This document shows, one piece after another, positions 56,069-64,000 of a stretch of DNA of 64,000 nucleotides (its first letter is position 1; each line of letters begins with the position of its first letter). The stretch is taken from positions 1 through 64,000 of the forward strand of contig VDMD01000033.1 in assembly GCA_007026445.1 (NCBI GenBank). Reading direction: 5' to 3'. The position numbers and the translations under genes were made by a program. The notes beneath the pieces were generated by a model. The model was not told the DNA's origin. It saw only the letters and a program-made list of their open reading frames with translations, and did not search any database. The stretch comes from Schizophyllum amplum. Lineage: Eukaryota > Basidiomycota > Agaricomycetes > Agaricales > Schizophyllaceae.

Positions 56069-57949
56069 ATGCTGAGCCGACTGCCCAATAAAGGCTCTGT
56101 CTCCGCGCTCGACAGGACTTTGGCGTCTGCGCTCTCGAGGTCATCATGTCTGTCCCGGCGAGTTTCCGCCAGTGCGGCGAGCAGGACCTTCACCAGTGTG
56201 GCGAATCGAACCTTCGCCCCTGCGTCACGCTCCGCATGCCACACTTGCCGTCTCTTCTCATCTTCTCCTATGCGATGGAACCGGCAAAGGCCTCCGTCAG
56301 AGGACGGGAAGTCTTCCCCAGAAGAACAACAGAAACTAGACAAACAAGAGAAGAAACTCGATGCTGAAGAGAAGCACGTCGAAGAGCAGGAAACTAGCAA
56401 ACCGGATGAAGCGAAGAATGACACCGCCAGCGATGGGCGTGGGCCTTCATCGAAAGACCTTCCTCCGGAACTTGAAGAGCTTCGCAAAGTCGTGATCGTC
56501 AAAGTTCGGATGCGCCAATTCATGCGAGCCTGGCTCTACTCCGCGCTTGGCGTGGGCGCACTAGGCTTTGCATACTACGTTACGCAGTGCGTCCTCCCTC
56601 TCCTTCAGCGATACATAGGTGGCAAATAACCGTGGCGAAAGCTTGGACACCGTACCAGAGACGGGGCGGGTAAGATTTATCAATCTCAGCGCCGACACGG
56701 AGCAGAAGGTCAGTCCGTGTTCGCTATGCAAACACTGTCCGACGACACGCTCATACGTGGCCCCGCAGTTGGCAACAGTCATGCGCGATACCGCTTACGA
56801 GCAGTTCAAGAACAAGATCTTGCCTGCGGACCACCCTCTCGCCACTCAGATTAGGGCATAGTATCGCGCATCCTCACGGCTAATGGCTTGGGTCGGCTCC
56901 GAGACCAAGGGCTGTCAGGAGGGACGAAAGCGGTGCGTTCAGTGGACGACTGGAGTCAGCCTGCCGGGGAGGAGGAATTGTGGAATCCAGATTTGCAGTC
57001 TGCGGATCAATATCAGACGTCTGCGATCCCAAACGTCGAGGGGGCAGCGGGAGAGTGGGACCTTATTGTAGTGAACGACAAGCGGTTTGTCAATGCGTAC
57101 GCCGATATCGGTCAGTCCGATCCTGATGGTGGAGGCGTGTTCGTTGACGCATTTCGTAGGTCTCGTCGTCATTGGCACCGGCTTCCTACCCATTTGTCAG
57201 ACCGAGCAGGGTCTTGCTGCCGTTTTATCGCACGGTATGTGGCACGATGTCGAACGGAATTAGCTTGACGACGCTCTTGTAGAAATTGCTCACGTAGGTG
57301 AGGGAGACTACGACTTTCTATGAACGATATCTCATGAAAACGATGCTTAGTCGCCCGTCATCGCGCCGAGAACATGTCGACGAGCTCACTTTATTGGGGC
57401 GTCGGGGCGTATACCATCGCCTTCTTCGGTCTCATAGGCTTGCTCGCGACGCTTGTTCCGTGGGGCCTTGGGGTGTTCTCGGAGATCCCTCACTCCATCG
57501 GTCAAGAATTTGAAGGTGGGATTCTTCCCGCGCGCCCAGAGCTGCGACTTACAATCGCTTCGTAGCGGACATCATTGGCCTGAAGCTCATGGCGAAGGCT
57601 TGCTACGACCCTAGGGCATCTCCTGAGTAATCTCGTACTCCTCTTTGATGCTGTAGCTTGCTAACATTCTGCTAGGATGCTGAAACGATTGGCGAAAATC
57701 GAGGAAGATGTGCAGAAGAAGTTGCATAGGCATGAGCATTTGCAGACACACCCGCTTGCCATGGAACGAGCCAAGGTACGTCTAGAATATATCTTCATAG
57801 ATTGTACGCTAACAGAGCGGGCACGCGTGGTCCAGCTTCTCGAGCCTCTTCTTGGCAAAGGATACGAGACTATGGCGACTAATCCGGACTGTGCCGATGC
57901 ACTCTCGAAATTCCAAGAAGCGGCGGCTACCTTGCCCGCGCCAAACTAA
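56069..57949 (+). CDS. OMA1-like mitochondrial inner-membrane metalloprotease (M48)
   Basis: The N-terminus (MLSRLPNKG..., Arg/Ser-rich for about 70 residues) is a mitochondrial presequence, followed by a charged stretch and one membrane helix (YSALGVGALGFAYYV, about residue 165). The family block VPETGRVRFINLSAD leads to the M48 protease domain. The zinc motif HEIAH is split by an intron (57235-57281): H at the end of VLSH and E-I-A-H after it, followed by VVARHRAENMS and the third-ligand region. OMA1 is stress-activated and processes OPA1-like dynamins. Introns placed at 56708-56767 and 57112-57151 restore SADTEQKLATVM and NAYADIGLVVIGTGFLPIC. At about 56853 one base seems missing (IR-G-IVSRILTANGLGRL). 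C-terminus ATLPAPN, stop at 57949. Confidence 0.87.
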
Positions 57950-58168
57950 ATGGACTCTGGCATTACTATCATGTTTGACGCTCTTTGTAATATGCCTGCC
58001 AATCGGATGATTGTGCGCAATTTATGTTAGTGCGCGAACAAAGACTGCCTCTTGGAGAATGGGCGGCCCGAGGGACCGGACAACACATTTATACACGTTC
58101 GGATGTCGAAGGTTGTTCTTGACCATCACATCCAGTACGCTTACACTGGTCGCCTAGCTTCGTCTGAT

Positions 58169-59294
58169 ATGAATCCAACGAACTCGATCTCCTATACTGC
58201 AGGAAGCAGAGACTTATGCTCCTACCTCGGATGCAATCAGCCCGGACAGCTGCGCAAATGCGCGAGATGCCAGTGAGTTCGCTGTCCTTCACAACTCTTG
58301 AGGGCACAACGTCCATCTAGGTGATCATCCAGACGACTGAGATCAACTCAGACTCGCGTGGTACTGCTCCAGAGAGTGCCAAAAAGCGCACTGGAAGGAT
58401 CACAAGAAGACGTGCCAAGATCACCTGGGCACGAATGACAAACTCGATCCCCTGTTAAAGTGGATCGACAAGTGGCGCTTAGCGCTGGAGGTATGGTCCG
58501 GTTTCGCACTCAACCTACACAATCGCGAGAACCATGCAAATTGGCTGGCTGGTCACAGGTTCGTCTGATTTCTAGCAAGGACGCGACTAGTATGATGTCC
58601 TCTGCTCCCCTAAGCTTTCTCATCGAAATCGAGAAGAATCCGGACCCAAAGGCTAGCGATACACGACGTGGGTATCTGGTAAGCCATGGCTGCTGCTACC
58701 TCGTACGGTCGCACCTGCCTGCGGATCTGACATCTATGCAGCTTAAGCGCGCAGGCTACTTTCCTGACGCTGAGCTCCGCCAGCTTCTCGCCGTCGCGGA
58801 GGGGCCTGTCGAGCACATAAACCAGCTCCAGAGCCAATTCGACGGCCTCAAAAATAATGAGGCTGCTAAACACTTCGTGATGATGATGATCCTCTTTGAG
58901 GACGTCAACTTCATGTGTCGCCAAGTGACATTTGCTCTGGGCCCGGACGACATGAAGCCCAAGATGGAGGCTCTTGTTGCGCCGGGGGCGGATCGGCGGT
59001 TTGCTGCAAAGTTGGCGGAGGGATACATCGGGGAGCTCAGGCGGTGCATGCAACAGGGGAAAGGTGAGCAGCCCGGAAATCCGGGAAACTCTGTGATACT
59101 TCGGGAGCTCACGACGTGTTATAGTCGAGGGGTACAAAGAATACTATGCCTTGATACGAGAATGCGTCCCGCCAGCGCCAGCCTCTCCAGTCCCTCGGAT
59201 CCTCGGCGCATACACCATGCCAATATCAGCAGAGACTGCAGCCAACTTCCAACGACTAGCCGCGGCGCAGATGCAGAACTTCAACCGGCGTTAG
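58169..59294 (+). CDS. MYND-type zinc-finger protein
   Basis: Spliced gene starting MNPTNSISYTAG and ending QMQNFNRR (stop 59292-59294). The MYND finger is at the very N-terminus: CSYLGC, CARC, YCSREC and HWKDHKKTC, joined across the first intron (58272-58350). The first Cys pair has four residues between, not the usual two. The rest (about 230 residues, e.g. SFLIEIEKNPDPKASDTRRG) is alpha-helical with no recognised domain, as in the large agaricomycete MYND family. MYND fingers bind proline-rich peptides; the role here is unknown. An in-frame ATG at 58052 would add 39 residues without family similarity, so it is not preferred. It converges on the GatA gene. Confidence 0.8.
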
Positions 59295-59452
59295 CATACC
59301 GCCAGGGTGAGGAATATCTGTTGTAATGTATATTTGTGCGCATGTGCCGCCTCTTGTAGACTGAAAACATATCAAGTATGCGACAGAGCACGTCAATATT
59401 TTTTAATCTGCCCGGGTGGCCTATATTTCTGCAGTCCAAATGCTTCACAAGT

Positions 59453-61516
59453 TTAGGCCCTCGCACGAATACTTATCAATGACCTCAGGTAGCTAACCCA
59501 GGCACTGGACCGAGAATTCTCGTTGTAAACTCCTTCAATTGCGCCCCCAACGTCCAGCACCATATCGTCACTCCCCCATTGACCGACCACGCTCACGCCA
59601 ATCGGCCACTCCGAGCCATCATGGGCAGCGCCACGTTCAGAGCGGGAAGCCCGGCCAGAGAGGCAGGCACCGTAAGTACATCCTGCACGTACGCGTCAAG
59701 GACGTCAGCCGCCTCATCTAGCCTGGGCGCCATGCGGACGGCAGACAAGTGAAGGAGGACGTCGACGCCTTCAGGTTCTCCTTGGCAGAATGTGCATCCA
59801 CCGTGGGGGACAAATTGGCAAAGTGAATACTCGGTCAAAGTCGTCCTGCACGAGGCGGCGGACGCGCTGAGCCTGAATGAAGTAGTTGTCGAAAGCACTG
59901 TTGGATTGGAAGAATAGAAGGGTTTATTCAGCAACAAGCGGCACGGTAGACTAGAGACGTACTCTGCACTAAGGCATATGTACCGAGGAGCAAACGACGA
60001 TGGACCTCAGGGCCAAAACCAGAGGAGCGCGTCTGCGCGTAAATATTGCTACTTTGATGAGTGGTTCCAGGATGGGGGCTCACGCGCCGACCTGTATAAG
60101 CGATCAGCGCTTCGATACAGGCGCTTGCTAGGAAGGCACTCATGCCGAGCACATCCTTCGTCGCCACTCACCGTATTGCAAGCCATCATAACGCGCCAAA
60201 TTACTACTTGCCTCGGCGCTAGCAATCGCATAGTATGCACTGAGTGCGTACGACGTCGCGGGAAGGGACACCGGGACGAGGATTGCACCGGAGGCCTTCA
60301 GAGACGTGACAACACGGCGAAAATGCTCCAGGGCGGCGGGACTGATTTCTGCGGGAAAATATTCCTTGACCATCATCAGCCTTGAGTTTCTTATAGTCTT
60401 AGGACGGGGCCTAGCGAGAAGTCGTTCACCTGCGGTATGCCGACGCGAAGGCCCGACAAACCAGGGCTATTCCTTCGCCACTGAGACGCCCGTATTTTGG
60501 CCTGCTCCTGAGCTGCTTCTCTTGTTTGTACTGACGCAGATGTAGGATCTCTAGGGTCGTGAACAGAGATGATATCTGTCAAAGTTTGTGAGGACTGTCA
60601 ATGCCAAAAGCATGTCCGTCAACATACTGAACACATCTCGCACGCGCTCTGTGTCTGTTGCCAGCACACCGACGCAGTCCAGACTGTCCGCATAAGAAAC
60701 TACACCCCACCTGTGCGAAACCAGCGTCATGAGTAAATGCACGGCAGGTCGGAAAATCAGGCTCTTACCTGCTGACAAGGCCATATGAGGGTTTAAGCCC
60801 TGCAACGCCACAATAAGAGGCAGGTAATCGGATAGACCCACCCGTATCAGTCCCAAGGGCTCTACGCTTCCGTAAGTAACCAGTCAAAAGAAGGAACGTG
60901 GCGGCTTACGCGTAGCACATTCGAGCAGCCACAGCAGCCGCGCTGCCACCAGAACTACCACCGGCAGAGCGCCTGTCGGTGATATCGTGTGGCGGCCTAG
61001 CCTGCATCAGTGGGAATGGGTTCACGACAGGCCCGTGAACAGAGTGTACGTTGAGAGACCTGCCGTCAGGTATTGTCAGTTCAAGAACAGTATAGACCCA
61101 TTCAATTCACCCCATGCCAAATTCATCACAGTTCGTCTTTCCTGCGACATTCATGCCGTTCTCCTTCAACAAGCGGACTACCGTGGCGTCGAAAGGCGAG
61201 GTGAAAGCTTAGGAATTGATATGTGAGTGCGTGAAGGATCTCGCGAGCAGGACACCCAACTCTGAAGCATAGCAGAGGAGCAGGTAGTTGGCATGTCGCT
61301 AGTACATATATTGTCCTTCACAGCGATAGGGAGACCGTGCAGCTTCGAAGGAGAATCCATGGATGCAGCAGCTGCGGGCGGTTCCAATTTGCAGACTAGT
61401 GCATTTGTGAATCCATTCCAACTCTCAATATTTCTCCAATAAGTTGAGACGTCGTTCGAGATAGAGCGAGACCCATGAGGGATAAAGGCGCGTCGCAGAC
61501 CTTCATGAACGCGCAT
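59453..61516 (-). CDS. Glutamyl-tRNA(Gln) amidotransferase subunit A, mitochondrial (amidase family)
   Basis: Multi-exon minus-strand gene starting [11 protein letters not shown] (61516) and ending SLISIRARA (stop 59453). The amidase signature is complete: catalytic Lys in [12 protein letters not shown], the first Ser and Gly-rich [16 protein letters not shown], and the second Ser in [15 protein letters not shown], followed by LKPSYG. C-terminal GatA text includes [21 protein letters not shown] and [13 protein letters not shown]. As part of GatCAB/GatFAB it converts Glu-tRNA-Gln to Gln-tRNA-Gln in mitochondria. In the last 130 codons the conserved text needs three frame changes (near 59815, 59774 and 59620), the first two repaired by one added base at a short run. 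It shares a 164-base divergent promoter with Mak11. Confidence 0.88.
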
Positions 61517-61680
61517 GGACAGACGCGGATAAACAACACGTGAGCTGGGACCTTGTGATCGCGTGGGCAAGGAAATCAATGGCAAACAATGCAGTCTTTG
61601 TCGTCTGCCTGATCGGGCCTGCCATTGTTCTCGATCGTCGCGAAATTCGCGGAAACCTCCCTTGCTGTCCACGCTGCGAC
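61517..61680. promoter_or_regulatory. Divergent promoter, GatA / Mak11, with CACGTG box
   Basis: The 164 bases between two head-to-head start codons contain a CACGTG E-box at 61537-61542, a site for bHLH factors such as Cbf1 in fungi. Shared control is an inference from the layout. Confidence 0.4.
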
Positions 61681-63308
61681 ATGGGTGCTCTATCTAAAAC
61701 CGCAGAGAGACCTAACAAGAAGGCCAGGATAGCACCCGAAAAGGCTCCCAAGGCATCGAAGAGTCGCGCGAAAGCCTCCCCTTCTTCCAAATCCGCGGCG
61801 CTTGCCAAGCCAGCTCCTACGCGCGAACAAGAACGACTACCGTCATCCAAGGCGAAAGGGAAGGCAAAGGCAAAAACAACAGACGAGCCTGAGCCTCTCC
61901 CAACATCGTTTAAGGTTGTCGCAGGCTCCTACGAAAAATTGCTGTACGGACTCGAGGGCACCGTCTCCTCCGACCCCGAGTCGTCTAGGACTACGTTCAC
62001 CCTCAAGCCGATCTTCATCTTCCCCGCGCACGTCTCGTGCATAAAAGCTGTTGCAGCGTCGCCTCACGGCGGCAAATGGCTCGCCAGTGGGAGCTCGGAC
62101 GAAATCATCAAAGTATGGGACCTCCGCCGGCGCAAGGAGATCGGTGGACTCATGCACCATGAAGGTGCGTATCTGCATATACAGCGGTATTCATCGTCTG
62201 ACTCTCATGCCAGGTTCAATAACACAGTTGGACTTCCCCTCCCGATCGCACCTGCTCTCTGCGTCTGAAGACGGTACACTCTGCTTGTTCCGCTCGCGAG
62301 ACTGGGTCGTCTTGCGTGCCTTGCGGGGTCACAAGGGCCGCGTCAACTCTGTCGCTGCTCATCCTTCGGGAAAGGTGGCGCTGAGTGTGGGCAAGGACCG
62401 TACCCTGCGCATGTGGGATCTTATGCGCGGCAAAGGACGTGCAAGTACCAAACTGCCGAAAGGTGAAATATCATCTTTGCTCTCCGACCACCCGCGTAAG
62501 CTGACTACTCTGCACTAGAGGGCGAAGTAGTGCGCTGGTCTATGGACGGCAAGCTCTTCATTGTACAGTCAGGCTCTACCATCGATGTGTATACCCTCGT
62601 ACGCGCCGGTTGCCCTTTGGCATATGCGATCAAGAACTTGACTTCGCATTACAGGAAATGTCCCTAATCCACACCATCACACATCCTTCCCGCGTGCATG
62701 ACGTCCGGTTCTGCAAACGCGTCAATGGTGAGGGCGAAGTCCTGCTTGTCGGCGCGGAAGACAAACTTTTGTCCGTCTACGCCGTGTCAACGGACCCCGA
62801 CGTACGCCCTACAATGGTAGCGAAAATGACTGGGCATGCGAATCGGTACGTGTCCTACTTCGATACGTGCATGGAACAATTCAGTTGATCATCGTCTAGG
62901 GTAAAATCATTCCAAACTTTGTCCATCGCCCTGCCGGACGGAACGCCGACCACCGTGGTCTGCACAGTATCTTCCGATGGCAGGCTCAATGCGTATAATT
63001 TGGGCGAACTACCTGCGGCGTCTGCGTCGACGATCGTGGAGCTGGAGCCGGCGGGCACATATGACTCGAAGGGTACACGGTTCACCTGCGTCACTGTCGC
63101 CGACGGGGACGTCGAGGTCGCGAAACTGCTCGTCAGCAAACGCAAGCGTACCGAGGAGCATCTGGAGTCGGGCGAGGAGAGCGAAGACAAAGAAGACGAC
63201 GAGGACGGCGAGGAGTGGGCGCCCATAGCCAACACGCAGGAAGGAGTGTCCGAGGGAGAAGAAGAGGAAGAGGAAGAGGAGGGGGAGGAAGAAATGGAAA
63301 GTGACTGA
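61681..63308 (+). CDS. MAK11: WD40 protein Mak11 / PAK1IP1-like, 60S ribosome biogenesis
   Basis: Five exons; introns at about 62165-62213, 62462-62518, 62600-62655 and 62847-62899 join in frame. A Lys-rich nuclear or nucleolar N-terminal tail (KKARIAPEKAPKASKSRAKA) precedes the WD40 propeller: HVSCIKAVAASPHGGKWLASGSSDEIIKVWDL, SITQLDFPSRSHLLSASEDGTLCLF, VNSVAAHPSGKVALSVGKDRTLRMWDLMRGK, EVVRWSMDGKLFIVQSG. A very acidic tail of Glu/Asp runs ends the protein (63150-63305). Yeast Mak11 and human PAK1IP1 help early 60S pre-ribosome assembly in the nucleolus. Start at MGALSKTAERPNKK is preferred over an upstream in-frame ATG at 61540, because 61540-61680 overlaps the GatA promoter. Confidence 0.9.
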
Positions 63309-63881
63309 TCATCCAACCTGTGCTATGCCTTCGTCTACTTACCATGTTAGCATGAGAGTCATCTATGACTCTAATCCGTCTAACTTGTGCGTGCTGTAGC
63401 TGAAGCTGAGGGTCGCCAGTGAACTCAGTCGTGCATAGCAGCATAGAGCAGCATACGGGCTCAGCTCAACCTCGTTTGATGACCGGACACATAGACTATG
63501 ATCGCCGGATAATGTGTTCTTGGCGCCCTCCAGGCTCCTACCCACCCGGCACGGCAGGTAGGGTCTTATACTGAGGGAGAGGGCGACAAGAGGAAGAGGA
63601 ACATACCTAAATAGAACTAGCATAAGAAGCCTGTCACTTATTTGATCCGACCCATTTCACCCTTACCTGCCTTAGCCGGCTGGCCAAATACATATACAAA
63701 CAAGCGGGCCGCGGCGCGCCGCCGCTCCCAAAATCGAACGCGCGAAAGCGACGACCCCGCTGAAAAACGCCGTTGACCACAGCGACGCGCGATTCGCTGC
63801 CTGAAATCTCGCAGGTGGGCGTATATAGTACCACTGTAATGTAAATAGCCCTTTTCCCCTCCAAAAACGAGGCACAAAATT
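63309..63881. other. Intergenic region at right end
   Basis: About 570 bases after the Mak11 stop with no recognised gene or repeat. Confidence 0.35.
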
Positions 63882-64000
63882 TCATGTCGACAAACTCGCG
63901 CTGACCCTCGCGCTGTTTGCTGCGTTGGAGGCGTTGGACGGTTTCGCCTCCGCTGCCTTCTCTCCAATGTACTCAAATGAATGCAAGAAGTAAACTACGA
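63882..64000 (-). CDS. Possible C-terminal end of a minus-strand gene, partial
   Basis: On the minus strand the last 119 bases are open and end in TGA at 63884-63882. The text begins VVYFLHSFEYIG and continues in an Ala/Ser/Asn-rich tail (EKAAEAKPSNASNAANSARV), which looks like a plausible protein C-terminus. The 5' part lies outside the window, so the family cannot be named and the call is tentative. Confidence 0.3.
   Translation of the reverse strand, partial: VVYFLHSFEYIGEKAAEAKPSNASNAANSARVSASLST

Noticed and set aside
56619..57268. A second gene after a short mitochondrial protein ending at 56629
   Set aside because: The presequence-plus-helix segment and the M48 domain together make one OMA1 protein; the stop at 56629 lies in an intron.
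1..64000. CRISPR arrays, integrated virus, LTR or TIR transposon, secondary-metabolite cluster
   Set aside because: No spaced direct-repeat array, capsid or polymerase gene, long terminal repeats, PKS/NRPS/terpene genes or transposase with flanking inverted repeats were found; only the Ndc10-like gene hints at a mobile origin.

Overview
The window looks like nuclear DNA from a filamentous basidiomycete, probably an Agaricomycete. Genes are dense (about 23 in 64 kb) and split by many short introns of about 45-60 bases with GTRNGT donors and YAG acceptors. It carries fungal families such as an RTA1-type membrane protein, a GCR1_C protein, a DEP/DH/PH/CNH RhoGEF, an allantoate-permease-like MFS carrier and a fungal Dicer, and one eukaryotic tRNA-Ile(AAT). 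The species cannot be named from the sequence.

Layout. 1-9.5 kb is an accessory-looking zone: a spliced gene of the Ndc10_II/GCR1_C (Crypton tyrosine-recombinase-derived) family, a 2.4-kb tract without a convincing gene, an unrecognised 505-residue gene on the minus strand, and a very CpG-rich block. 9.6-14.2 kb holds a secreted CE1-like esterase, a small Ibp1/Acr2-type rhodanese phosphatase and a 12-exon MFS transporter. 14.3-19.2 kb is a complete Dicer, tail to tail with the transporter. 19.5-26.7 kb has an F-box-like gene, an ADIP-type coiled-coil gene and the SLX1 endonuclease subunit with an AT-hook tail. 26.8-30.7 kb (minus strand) encodes an RSC1/2-like bromodomain-BAH protein and DNA polymerase delta subunit 4. 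The tRNA-Ile follows, then a GPATCH1-like splicing protein, separase, a coiled-coil DUF6697-like protein, a KHDC4-like KH protein and an RTA1 protein (31-47 kb). 48-53.6 kb is a RhoGEF with two DH domains. The right end holds a METTL2/Trm140-type tRNA methyltransferase, the mitochondrial protease OMA1, a MYND-finger protein, mitochondrial GatA and the ribosome-biogenesis WD40 protein Mak11.

These genes do not form one pathway. Most are single-copy housekeeping genes. Several act in genome maintenance and the cell cycle (SLX1, Pol delta subunit 4, RSC-like remodeller, separase), RNA biology (Dicer, GPATCH1, KHDC4, tRNA methyltransferase, tRNA-Ile, Mak11) and mitochondria (OMA1, GatA).

Caveat: several otherwise well-conserved genes (separase, GatA, the DUF6697-like gene, OMA1, the RhoGEF N-terminus, the ADIP tail, the F-box gene) have reading frames that only join if one base is added at a short run of identical bases. 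Other long genes (Dicer, GPATCH1, SLX1, MFS, the Ndc10-like gene) close perfectly across all exons. Residual indel errors in the assembly are the simplest explanation. No CRISPR array, complete LTR element, virus or secondary-metabolite cluster was seen.
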